A stretch of DNA of 64,000 bases from Microbacterium sp. 2FI (lineage in GTDB: Bacteria > Actinomycetota > Actinomycetes > Actinomycetales > Microbacteriaceae). Position 1 is the first letter of the stretch; every line of letters begins with the position of its first letter. The notes under the pieces were generated by a model. It searched no databases and was not told the origin of the DNA. It saw only the letters and a list, made by a program, of their open reading frames with translations. Location of the stretch: assembly GCF_005502885.1 (NCBI RefSeq), contig NZ_SCMR01000001.1:124001-188000 (forward strand), read 5' to 3'. Below are positions 32,277 to 40,215 of the stretch, in pieces. The translations under genes and the position numbers were made by a program.

Positions 32277-34094
32277 GTGGCGGGCACAGAGCGCCGGCGG
32301 GAATCCGCCGCGACCGACGCCGCGGCAGCGCTCCTCGGCCGCCTCGTCGAACTCGGCGTGGAGCACATCGTCCTGAGCCCCGGGTCGCGCTCGCAGGCGC
32401 TCGCTCTGGTGGCCGCTGAGCTCGAGGAGCGGGGCGCCGTGCGCCTGCACGTCCGCATCGACGAGCGTGTGGCGGGCTTCACCGCGCTCGGCATCGGCCG
32501 CGAGAGTCGCGTGCCGGCCGCGCTGATCTGCACGTCCGGGACCGCCGTGGCGAACTTGATGCCGGCGGCGTTGGAGGCCCATCACGCCGGTGTGCCGCTG
32601 CTGCTGCTCACCGGCGACCGACCACCCGAGCTCCGCGGCGTCGGCGCCAACCAGACCACGCGGCAGCCGGGCATGTTCTCGCCGAGCATGCGCTACGAGG
32701 CGGATCTGCCGGTTCCGGAGGAGCCCGATCCGTCCGGCGATTCCGAGCAGAGCCTCATGCTCCGCACCGTCGCCGAAGAGGCGTTCGCCGCGGCCCTCGG
32801 CGAAGGTCTCCGCTCGGCCGGACCCGTCCACCTGAACCTGCCGTTCCGCGAGCCGCTCGCAGGATCCCTGCCGGGGTGGATGGGGGTGCCCGCCGTCGAA
32901 CTCGAGACCGCCGCCGACGAAGACCCCGACGGTCCGCCCCCGGCCGATGACCCGCTCGCCGAGGATGAGATCTCGGGTGCGCTTTATCAGGGCGGCGGCG
33001 GGATCGGTGAGTCGGACGTGCCGATCGAAGCCGAGGACGCGCCGTTCGTCCTCGTGCGGGGTCCGCGAACGATCGTGATCGCGGGTGCGGATGCCGGTCC
33101 CGATGCGGAAGAGCTCGCCCACGTCGGCGGCTGGCCGCTCGTCGCCGAGATCGTCAGCGGTGCACGTTTCGGCCGCAATCTCGTCCACGGCTATCGCGGG
33201 ATTCTCGCCGACGCCGACCTCGGCGGCCGCGTCGAGCGGATCGTCGTGCTCGGCCACCCGACGCTCAGCCGCGAATCCGCGGCGCTGCTGTCCGACGCCG
33301 AGATCGAGGTCGTGGCCCTGCGCGGTCCGGGCGAGCCGCTCAACCTCAACGGTGCGACGAGCGCGGTCGACAAGATCGCCGTCGCCACGGGGGCAGTCGA
33401 CCGGGAGTGGCTGGGCGCGTGGCTGCAGGCTTCGCGTGCGGCATCCGTCGATCTCTCGCCCGATGCACCCGATGCGCAGGCGCTGTCGTCGGCGGTGCCC
33501 GAAGAGCGGCTCGGCGCGATCGCCGCCGAGCTCGCGACGATCCGCCGGCCCCTCGACCGCCCCGGCCTCGTCGACGCGTTGTGGCGGGCGACGTGGCCGC
33601 ACGACCGCCTCGTGTTCGGCTCGTCGCGGCTCGTGCGTGTGGCCGATGCGATGCTCGGCGGCAAGAAGGTCCCAGTGCACGCCAACCGCGGGCTCGCCGG
33701 CATCGACGGCACGGTGGCGACCGCGCTCGGGGTCGCGCTGGCGAGCCAGGCGGGCGGCGCTCCGGGAGTCACCCGTGTCCTCCTGGGCGATCTCGCCCTT
33801 CTCCACGACGTCGGCGCGCTGCTCCTGCCGCCGGGAGAATCGGAGCCCCGGATTCAGGTCGTGGTCGGCAACGACGGCGGCGGCACGATCTTCGATGACC
33901 TCGAGGTGGCGGCGGTCGCGGCGCCCGCCGCCATGGATCGCGTGCTCTACACGCCGCAGACCGCGCGTTTCGAGCAGCTCGCGCTCGCGTTCGGGTGGGA
34001 GTACCAGCGGGTGACGACGCGCACCGCGCTCGATCAGGCGCTGACGGCCCCGGTCGGCGGTCGGCAGATCATCGAGGTTCCGCTGGCGCGCTGA
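32277..34094 (+). CDS. menD: SEPHCHC synthase (thiamine diphosphate enzyme)
   Basis: This 605-residue enzyme adds succinic semialdehyde, made from 2-oxoglutarate, to isochorismate. The N-terminal domain has HIVLSPGSRSQALALVA and IDERVAGFTALGIGRESRVP, with the cofactor-activating glutamate in IDER. The CTSGTAVANLMPAALEAHHAGVP and LLTGDRPPELRGVGANQTT motifs are typical of MenD. The C-terminal thiamine diphosphate domain has NRGLAGIDGTVATALG and VVGNDGGGTIFDDLE. The start is the GTG at 32277, two bases after the PLDc_N stop codon. In-frame sequence upstream is the PLDc_N gene read in another frame. Confidence 0.95.
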   Translation: MAGTERRRESAATDAAAALLGRLVELGVEHIVLSPGSRSQALALVAAELEERGAVRLHVRIDERVAGFTALGIGRESRVPAALICTSGTAVANLMPAALEAHHAGVPLLLLTGDRPPELRGVGANQTTRQPGMFSPSMRYEADLPVPEEPDPSGDSEQSLMLRTVAEEAFAAALGEGLRSAGPVHLNLPFREPLAGSLPGWMGVPAVELETAADEDPDGPPPADDPLAEDEISGALYQGGGGIGESDVPIEAEDAPFVLVRGPRTIVIAGADAGPDAEELAHVGGWPLVAEIVSGARFGRNLVHGYRGILADADLGGRVERIVVLGHPTLSRESAALLSDAEIEVVALRGPGEPLNLNGATSAVDKIAVATGAVDREWLGAWLQASRAASVDLSPDAPDAQALSSAVPEERLGAIAAELATIRRPLDRPGLVDALWRATWPHDRLVFGSSRLVRVADAMLGGKKVPVHANRGLAGIDGTVATALGVALASQAGGAPGVTRVLLGDLALLHDVGALLLPPGESEPRIQVVVGNDGGGTIFDDLEVAAVAAPAAMDRVLYTPQTARFEQLALAFGWEYQRVTTRTALDQALTAPVGGRQIIEVPLAR

Positions 34095-34151
34095 GCGCAG
34101 CATCCGTCGTCGCCCTTTCGTGGTCGGCAGTCCGCCCGCCAAGATGGGCCC

Positions 34152-35015
34152 ATGACGGCGAAGAGTCAGAAGAACTGGACCGGTGAGGCCGGCGACCTGC
34201 TGCGCGTGGGGAACGGCTTCCGTCTGGGCGCCGTCGATCCCGATGCGACGCCGGGCTACGACGCCGGCAAGGATGCCGCTGCCGACGACCTCGCGGCGGG
34301 TGCCGTGCAGCTCGACGAGTATCAGGAGCGGCTGTTCGCGCAGAGCCGCGCGGAGGCGACGGATGCCGCCGTGCTGCTGGTGCTGCAGGCGATGGACTCC
34401 GCCGGCAAGGGCGGCATCGTGCGGCATGTCGTCGGGGCGGTCGACCCGCAGGGCGTCTCGATCACGGCGTTCAAGAAGCCGACGCCCGATGAGCTCGCGC
34501 ACGACTTCCTGTGGCGCATTGAGAAGCGCGTGCCGGTACCGGGCTTCATCGGCGTCTTCGACCGCTCGCACTACGAGGACGTGCTGATCGGCCGCGTGCG
34601 CTCTCTCGTCCCCGAAGCGGAGATCGAGCGGCGGTACGGCGCGATCAACGACTTCGAGAACCGGCTGACGGATGTCGGCGTCCGCATCGTCAAGGTGATG
34701 CTGCACATCTCGTCCGACGAGCAGAAGGCGCGGCTCACCGAGCGGCTCGACCGCGCCGACAAGCACTGGAAGTACAACCCCGGCGATGTCGACGAGCGGG
34801 CGCTGTGGCCGGCGTACATGGACGCGTACCAGACGGTCTTCGAGCGCACCTCGACCGACCACGCGCCCTGGCATGTGGTGCCGGCGAACCGCAAGTGGTA
34901 CGCGCGCCTGGCGGTGCAGGACCTGCTGCTCGAGGCGCTCGAGGGGATCGACCCGCAGTGGCCGGTGGCGACCTTCGATGTCGCCGTCGAGAAGGCGCGC
35001 CTCGCCGCGACCTGA
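34152..35015 (+). CDS. Polyphosphate kinase 2 family protein
   Basis: This 287-residue PPK2 protein moves phosphate between polyphosphate and nucleotides. The P-loop-like motif is VLQAMDSAGKGG near residue 80, the lid and second motif is FDRSHYEDVLIGRVR near residue 140, and MLHISSDEQKARL follows. It has a single domain, unlike two-domain PPK2. The ATG lies six bases after CAAGAT (34140-34145). It probably serves nucleotide recharging from polyphosphate. Which nucleotide it prefers cannot be read here. Confidence 0.93.
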   Translation: MTAKSQKNWTGEAGDLLRVGNGFRLGAVDPDATPGYDAGKDAAADDLAAGAVQLDEYQERLFAQSRAEATDAAVLLVLQAMDSAGKGGIVRHVVGAVDPQGVSITAFKKPTPDELAHDFLWRIEKRVPVPGFIGVFDRSHYEDVLIGRVRSLVPEAEIERRYGAINDFENRLTDVGVRIVKVMLHISSDEQKARLTERLDRADKHWKYNPGDVDERALWPAYMDAYQTVFERTSTDHAPWHVVPANRKWYARLAVQDLLLEALEGIDPQWPVATFDVAVEKARLAAT

Positions 35016-35050
35016 GGGTCCATGCTCGACGTCGGGCGAATCTGTTCGAT

Positions 35051-35077
35051 CAAGTACTTTGTCTGATACAGTACTTG
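35051..35077. promoter_or_regulatory. PadR operator over a leaderless promoter
   Basis: CAAGTACT (35051-35058) and AGTACTTG (35070-35077) are perfect arms with an 11-base spacer. TACAGT at 35067-35072 is the -10 box, seven bases before the ATG at 35080, and overlaps the right arm. Binding of the PadR protein would directly block its own promoter. Confidence 0.78.
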
Positions 35078-35079
35078 CC

Positions 35080-35445
35080 ATGACACAGGACGACGCCTTC
35101 GCCGCAGATCTTCTGCGCGGGCACACCGACACGATCGTGCTCGGCGTGCTGCGGCCCGGCGACCGCTACGGGTTCGAGATCTACAAGGCGATCCGCGATG
35201 CCACCGGGGGAGACCACGAGATCAAAGAGGCGACCCTCTATGCGACATATCGCCGCCTCGAGAAGGACGGGCTCGTGGAGTCGTACTGGGGCGACGAGAC
35301 GCAGGGCGGCCGCCGCAAGTACTACCGGATCACCGACGCCGGCCGCGCGGTCTACCAGGGCAACGTCCGGGCGTGGATCGCGACCAAGCGGATCATCGAC
35401 GCGCTCCTGGATCTCAACAGCACCGACGTGAAGGAAAAGCCATGA
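35080..35445 (+). CDS. PadR family transcriptional regulator (second module)
   Basis: This 121-residue winged-helix protein has HTDTIVLGVLRPGDRYGFEIYKAI, then EATLYATYRRLEKDGLVESYWG and the wing RRKYYRITDAGR. The start is the ATG at 35080. In-frame sequence upstream belongs to the ppk2 gene in another frame. Its stop codon overlaps the ATG of the next membrane gene (ATGA). With that gene it forms the second PadR/permease-prefix module in the window. Confidence 0.92.
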   Translation: MTQDDAFAADLLRGHTDTIVLGVLRPGDRYGFEIYKAIRDATGGDHEIKEATLYATYRRLEKDGLVESYWGDETQGGRRKYYRITDAGRAVYQGNVRAWIATKRIIDALLDLNSTDVKEKP

Positions 35446-36332
35446 ACACCGACATCCACCGCCTGCTCGACGAGGCGTTCTCGGGCATCGAGATGACGCC
35501 CGACGCGCAGGACCTGAAGGAAGAAGTCCGCGCCAACCTCGTCGCCCGCGTGGACGAGCTCGAGAGCGCGGGAACATCGCCGTCGGATGCCGCACGCGCG
35601 GCGTTCGGCGAGCTCGGCGACGTACGCGAGCTGCTCGACGGAGCCGACGTGGCCGTCGGAGTCCCCCACGCCTCGAGTTCGTACGCGGCGCTTCAGCTCC
35701 GCCACCGCGTGCGCCCGAAGGCCGGCTTCGTGGTGCGGGCCGTCGTCTGGTCGCTCGTCTTCGTGGTCGGCACGACCCTCGCGGTGCTCGGCGCCACCGG
35801 TGTGCTGCCGGCAGGGCCCATCATCGGGCTGCTGGGCATGGCGTCGACCGGTCTCGCCCTCCTCGTCGGAGACTCGCTCTCGCAGGAGACGACGACCAAC
35901 CACCCGATGCCCGAGAACCGTGCGGCCGGCTACTTCCTCGCCACGCTGCTCGGGGCATACGGCCTCGGGTTCGCGCTCGTGGTCGCCCTCGGTGCGCTTC
36001 CCGTCTGGTGCGTCGTGTTCGCGGCGCTCGGCGTGATCGGCTCGATCATCCTCTTCGCCTTCCTGTTCGCATCGCAGACGAATCGGCACAAGGCCTGGGT
36101 ACGGCAGGCGCAGCTCGACCCCGCTCGCATCGGCACGCGGTTCGAAGACGAACCCGAGACCGGGGCGCGTTTCGGCATCTACTCGGCCGTCATCTGGCTC
36201 GTCACCTTCGTCGTGATCGTCGTGCTCGTCTTCACGGTCGGCTGGTGGTGGGCGCCGCTCGCCTTCGTCGGCGGCTTCGCCGCGATGATGCTCCTGCTCG
36301 CGCGGATGCTGTTCGGCCCGCGGAAGTCCTGA
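35442..36332 (+). CDS. Permease-prefix-domain membrane protein (second module)
   Basis: This 296-residue protein starts with a helical prefix (IHRLLDEAFSGIEMTPDAQDLKEEVRANLVARVDEL, then AARAAFGELGDVRELLDG), as in the module at 18544. Six or seven hydrophobic segments follow from about residue 92. The sequence outside the prefix differs from the first module's protein, so the two are probably not a recent duplication. It is translationally coupled to PadR. The AAGGAAAAGC stretch before the ATG may act as a ribosome-binding site. The function is unknown. Confidence 0.82.
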   Translation: MNTDIHRLLDEAFSGIEMTPDAQDLKEEVRANLVARVDELESAGTSPSDAARAAFGELGDVRELLDGADVAVGVPHASSSYAALQLRHRVRPKAGFVVRAVVWSLVFVVGTTLAVLGATGVLPAGPIIGLLGMASTGLALLVGDSLSQETTTNHPMPENRAAGYFLATLLGAYGLGFALVVALGALPVWCVVFAALGVIGSIILFAFLFASQTNRHKAWVRQAQLDPARIGTRFEDEPETGARFGIYSAVIWLVTFVVIVVLVFTVGWWWAPLAFVGGFAAMMLLLARMLFGPRKS

Positions 36333-36335
36333 CGC

Positions 36336-36444
36336 CGCCCTTCGTCTCGGGCGCTTCGCGGCCTCGCTCAGGGACCGGTGGGTCGCTGAGCGAGCGCAGC
36401 GAGACGCCCTTCGTCTCGGTCGCTGCGCTCCTCGCTCAGGGACC
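36336..36444. repeat. REP-like cluster: two direct copies around one inverted copy
   Basis: CGCCCTTCGTCTCGG...CTCGCTCAGGGACC occurs at 36336-36376 and again at 36405-36444. Between them, GGTCGCTGAGCGAG followed by CGCAGCGAGACG (36381-36406) is the inverted form. The cluster lies between two convergent genes, the permease-prefix protein and menF. Confidence 0.8.
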
Positions 36445-36451
36445 AGCGCGC

Positions 36452-37747
36452 CTACGCCAGCGCGTCGACGATCGGGCGGAACTTCACGCGCGTCTCGAGC
36501 ATCTCCGACTCGGGGTCGCTTCCGGCCACGATGCCGGCGCCCGCGTGCGCGGTGACGGGGATCGCGTCGGCGCTGCCGACGGGCACGGCGTGCAGGTCGA
36601 ACTGCGCGCAGCGCAGCGCGATAGCCCATTCGCCGTCGCCGTTCGCGCCGACCCAGCCGACGGGTCCGGCATAGCGCCCGCGGTCGAACGGCTCGAGCCG
36701 GCGGATCACCTCGACTGCAGCATCCGTCGGCGTGCCCGCCACCGCGGCCGTCGGATGCAGCACCGACAGCAGATCCAGCGACGAGGCGGAGCCCGCGAGC
36801 TCGCCCTCGACGTCCGTCGCGAGGTGCCACACGTTCGGAAGCTTGAGGGTGAACGGCTGCTCGCTCGCGGCGAGCGCGCTCGTGTGCGGCCGCAGCGACG
36901 CCAGCACGCTCTGCACGGCGTACTCGTGCTCGTCGAGGTCTTTCGCGCTCGTTGCGAGCGTGAGCGAGGCCTCGGTGTCGGCGTCCGCGTCGGCGCCGCG
37001 GGGCGCCGTGCCGGCGAGCACGCGCGCGGTCACCGTTCCGCCCGAGACCGTCACGAGCGTCTCGGGGCTCGCACCCACCAGCCCGTCGACGGCGAAGGTC
37101 CAGCAGTCGGGATAGCCCGATGAAAGTGCGCGGACCAGGCGGCGCAGGTCGGATCCGGCAGGTACCGTGCCGGCGAGGTCGCGCGCGAGCACGACCTTCT
37201 CGGCCTCGCCGGCGGCGATGACCGCGAGCGCCGCGCGCACGGCGGATTGGTATGCGTCGGGGCCGAGCGCCCCGGGCCCGAGCGTCGCCGACCAGTACGG
37301 CCCGAACGGCGTCGGCTCGGGGAGCGCGTCAGTCGTCGACGTCGCGTCGGGCGACTCGGGCTGGTCGTCGCGTGTGATGCGCGTCACCCACGATCGCCGC
37401 CCGCGGCGGCCGACGACGACCGCCGGCACTGTGAGGATGCTCGAGGCCGCCGATCGGGCATCGAACGCGAACGAGCCGAACGCGATGAGTCCTGAGCCCG
37501 GGGCGCCGACGGGGTCGTCGATCTCGGCGTTCGCGGCGAGGCTGCGCCACTGCTCGGCGACGTCCGATTCTGCCGCCCCGCCCGCGACGGCCACCTCGAG
37601 GACCGAGCCGGATCCGACCATCGCATCGCCGCGGCGGCCCCAGAAGAGGGGATCGTGCGGTGAGGCGAACTCGAGCACGTCGTCGACGGCCTCGATCTCG
37701 CGTGTGACGACCCGCAGCCGCGGGGTGCGCAGGGGCGGACGGGTCAC
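36452..37747 (-). CDS. menF: Isochorismate synthase
   Basis: This 431-residue chorismate-binding enzyme makes isochorismate, the first step of menaquinone synthesis. The core has EAEKVVLARDLAG, DCWTFAVDGLVGASPETLV, the LAGTAPRG turn and KDLDEHEYAVQSV. The C-terminal active-site region has HPTAAVAGTPTDAA, PVGWVGANGDGEWAIALRCA and the AGAGIVAGSDPESE glutamate motif. The GTG start lies six bases from TAGGCT (37754-37759, minus strand). It shares a short divergent promoter region with the DUF402 gene. The family also includes salicylate synthases, but the context supports MenF. Confidence 0.93.
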   Translation of the reverse strand: MTRPPLRTPRLRVVTREIEAVDDVLEFASPHDPLFWGRRGDAMVGSGSVLEVAVAGGAAESDVAEQWRSLAANAEIDDPVGAPGSGLIAFGSFAFDARSAASSILTVPAVVVGRRGRRSWVTRITRDDQPESPDATSTTDALPEPTPFGPYWSATLGPGALGPDAYQSAVRAALAVIAAGEAEKVVLARDLAGTVPAGSDLRRLVRALSSGYPDCWTFAVDGLVGASPETLVTVSGGTVTARVLAGTAPRGADADADTEASLTLATSAKDLDEHEYAVQSVLASLRPHTSALAASEQPFTLKLPNVWHLATDVEGELAGSASSLDLLSVLHPTAAVAGTPTDAAVEVIRRLEPFDRGRYAGPVGWVGANGDGEWAIALRCAQFDLHAVPVGSADAIPVTAHAGAGIVAGSDPESEMLETRVKFRPIVDALA

Positions 37748-37801
37748 CCCTCCAGCCTAGACTCGCGCACCGCTGGAGGACGCTGCGCTTAGAATCGCGC
37801 C

Positions 37802-38341
37802 GTGAACGACGCGATTCCTCCCGACCCCGGCACCCGGCTCATGTTCCGCTGGCGCAAGTGGGACGGCGGCCCGCACTGGGTGCACGAGTGCGTCTATCTC
37901 GGCCGTGATCAGTGGGGCGACTGGTTCGGGCAGCTGCCCGGCTGGCACAGCTCGCGACCCGGTCGCGACTTCGTGCCCGAGCATCCGAATGTCACCCTCG
38001 TCGACCCGAACGGCGAGTACGCGTATACGCACAACGCATCGCCGCACCGCACCCGCGTCTACATCGACCTGGGGTGGGACATCCGGTGGCAGGGCGATGA
38101 GCCGAGCGGCATCGACATGGATCTCGATGTCGTCGACCGCGCCGACACCGGCGTGTACGTCGACGACCGCGACGAGTGGGACGAGCACCGAGTCGCCTAC
38201 GGGTACCCGAGCGAGGTCGTCGAGCGCCTCGAGGCGCTGGCCCTCGACCTCGAGGCGCGGGTTCGTGCGCAGACGGCGCCCTTCGACCAGCGCACAGCTC
38301 GGGAATGGCTGGAACGGCTCGACGCCCTCGGCCTCTCCTGA
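37802..38341 (+). CDS. DUF402 domain protein
   Basis: This 179-residue soluble protein has the DUF402 core: GTRLMFRWRKWDGGPHWVHECVYLG, then VYIDLGWDIRWQGDEPSGIDMDLDVV and RDEWDEHRVAYGYPSEVV. The acidic cluster in the centre resembles the metal site of DUF402 nucleoside di/triphosphatases known from Firmicutes. The GTG start lies six bases after TAGAAT (37790-37795), giving a leaderless mRNA. Divergence from menF and closeness to ubiE do not by themselves connect it to quinone synthesis. Confidence 0.85.
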   Translation: MNDAIPPDPGTRLMFRWRKWDGGPHWVHECVYLGRDQWGDWFGQLPGWHSSRPGRDFVPEHPNVTLVDPNGEYAYTHNASPHRTRVYIDLGWDIRWQGDEPSGIDMDLDVVDRADTGVYVDDRDEWDEHRVAYGYPSEVVERLEALALDLEARVRAQTAPFDQRTAREWLERLDALGLS

Positions 38342-38360
38342 CCCGGCCTAGACTCGACGC

Positions 38361-39098
38361 GTGAGTCCGCACGCGCCCGAGCACGAGCCGAACCGCGCCG
38401 ATCTGTACAAGGATCCGGCGCGCGTGAGCGGCATGTTCGATCAGGTCGCCGCCGGTTACGACCGCACGAACACGGTGCTGAGCATGGGCAACGACCGCTT
38501 CTGGCGCGCGGCGACCACGCGCGCCGTCGACCCCCGCTACGGCCAGCGCATCCTCGATCTCGCCGCAGGCACGGGTGCTTCGAGCGTCGCCCTGGCCCGC
38601 AGCGGGGCGTTCGTGGTCGCCGCCGACTTCTCACCGGGAATGATCGCGGAGGGCAGGCGCCGCCATCGCGGCATCCCGAACCTTTCGTTCGTGCAGGCCG
38701 ACGCGACCGATCTGCCGTTCGCCGACGCCGAGTTCGACACGGTGACCATGTCGTTCGGGCTCCGCAACGTCAACGAGCCCAAGAAGGCGCTCGCCGAGCT
38801 GCTGCGGGTGACGCGCCCGGGTGGCCGGCTCGTGGTGTGCGAGTTCTCGCATCCGCCGTCGAAGGCCTTCAACGGGCTCTACCGCTTCTACAACGACCGG
38901 GTGCTCCCCGTGGTCGCGAAGTCGATGAGCTCGAACGCCGAGGCCTACGACTACCTCAACGAGTCGATCCGAGACTGGCCCGACCAGCCGACGCTGTCGG
39001 CGTGGATCCGCGAGGCGGGATGGACCGATGTCGCCCACCGCAACCTGTCGATGGGCATCGTGGCACTGCACCGGGCCGTGAAGCCCCTCGCGCGCTGA
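38361..39098 (+). CDS. menG: Demethylmenaquinone methyltransferase
   Basis: This 245-residue SAM-dependent methyltransferase (UbiE/MenG family) makes the last step to menaquinone. GMFDQVAAGYDRTNTVLSMG is the family start, RILDLAAGTGASSVALA is the SAM-binding motif I, and FDTVTMSFGLRNVNEPKKAL is the UbiE signature. GWTDVAHRNLSMGIVALHRA ends the protein. The GTG start lies six bases after TAGACT (38349-38354). The next gene makes the prenyl chain. Confidence 0.95.
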   Translation: MSPHAPEHEPNRADLYKDPARVSGMFDQVAAGYDRTNTVLSMGNDRFWRAATTRAVDPRYGQRILDLAAGTGASSVALARSGAFVVAADFSPGMIAEGRRRHRGIPNLSFVQADATDLPFADAEFDTVTMSFGLRNVNEPKKALAELLRVTRPGGRLVVCEFSHPPSKAFNGLYRFYNDRVLPVVAKSMSSNAEAYDYLNESIRDWPDQPTLSAWIREAGWTDVAHRNLSMGIVALHRAVKPLAR

Positions 39099-39143
39099 CT
39101 TCACGGCGGCTGTGCGCTGCGCGCACCCCGGTAGGCTGTGCGT

Positions 39144-40199
39144 GTGACTCCCTCAGCGTCCGGCCCGCACATCGCGGGCAAGCTGGGTCTGTCCGACCGC
39201 ATCTTCGCCGGACCGCGTTCGCGCAAGCTCCTGGCGACGGTCGAGGCAGGCCTCGAGCGCGTCGACCGCGCGCTCGAGCGCGAACTGCGAGTGACCGATG
39301 CCCTCGCCGACGCGGCGAGCCGCTACCTCTACGAGGCCGGCGGCAAGCGCGTGCGGCCCATGCTGGCGCTGCTGACCTCGCAGCTGGGCGACGGCGCCAA
39401 CGACGACGTGATCGACGGCGCGGCTGCGCTCGAGATGACCCATCTCGGATCCCTGTACCACGACGATGTGATGGATGCCGCAGACCGCCGTCGCGGTGTG
39501 CCGAGCGCGCACGCGGTGTGGGGCAACAACGTCGCGATCCTCACCGGCGACCTCCTCTTCTCGCGTGCGAGCCAGATCATGGCGCGCTTCGGCGACCGGG
39601 CCATCCGCCTGCAGGCCGACACCTTCGAACGGCTGGTGCTCGGGCAGATGCACGAGACGGTCGGTCCGCAGGACGGCGACGATCGGGTCGCGTTCTACCT
39701 GCAGGTGCTCTCCGACAAGACCGGATCCCTCATCGCCGCCGCCGCGCAGGCCGGGGTCATCTTCTCGAACGGCCCGCGCGAGTTCGAGCAGCCGATGGTG
39801 ACGTTCGGCGAGAAGGCCGGCGTGGCATTCCAGCTGCTCGACGACGTCATCGACCTGTCTGCCGACCCTGACGAGACCGGCAAGGTCCCCGGCACCGATC
39901 TGCGGGCGGGAGTCCCGACGATGCCGTATCTGGTGCTCGGCCAGCGCACCGACGACGATTCGCGCGCGCTCGTCGCCGAGATCGACGCCGGCGTCGCGCG
40001 CATCGCGGACGGCGCCGATCCCGCGCTCCTCGACGAGCCGCTCGCGCGCCTGCGCGACCACGACGCCACTCAGGCCACCCTCGATCTCGCCCACGCGTGG
40101 TCGAACGAGGCGGTCGAGGCCCTCGCGCCGCTGCCCGATGGGGCGGTCCGCGAGGCGCTGACCCGATTCGCGCGCGCCGTCGCCGACCGTTCCAGCTGA
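39144..40199 (+). CDS. Polyprenyl diphosphate synthase
   Basis: This 351-residue trans-prenyltransferase probably builds the menaquinone side chain. GGKRVRPMLALL is followed by the first Asp-rich motif in GSLYHDDVMDAADRRRG, GNNVAILTGDLLFSRA, and the second motif FQLLDDVIDLSADPDETGK. The start is the GTG at 39144, because TAGGCT (39132-39137) lies six bases before it and a GTG at 39138 would fall too close. It follows menG, which fits a role in menaquinone. Chain length cannot be deduced safely from the sequence. Confidence 0.92.
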   Translation: MTPSASGPHIAGKLGLSDRIFAGPRSRKLLATVEAGLERVDRALERELRVTDALADAASRYLYEAGGKRVRPMLALLTSQLGDGANDDVIDGAAALEMTHLGSLYHDDVMDAADRRRGVPSAHAVWGNNVAILTGDLLFSRASQIMARFGDRAIRLQADTFERLVLGQMHETVGPQDGDDRVAFYLQVLSDKTGSLIAAAAQAGVIFSNGPREFEQPMVTFGEKAGVAFQLLDDVIDLSADPDETGKVPGTDLRAGVPTMPYLVLGQRTDDDSRALVAEIDAGVARIADGADPALLDEPLARLRDHDATQATLDLAHAWSNEAVEALAPLPDGAVREALTRFARAVADRSS

Positions 40200-40215
40200 A
40201 CCCCGGAGAGCACCT

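Noticed and set aside
32253-35132. A 959-codon minus-strand frame over menD and ppk2
   Set aside because: It has no recognisable domain, and both plus-strand genes carry conserved motifs. Such shadows are normal in high-GC coding DNA.
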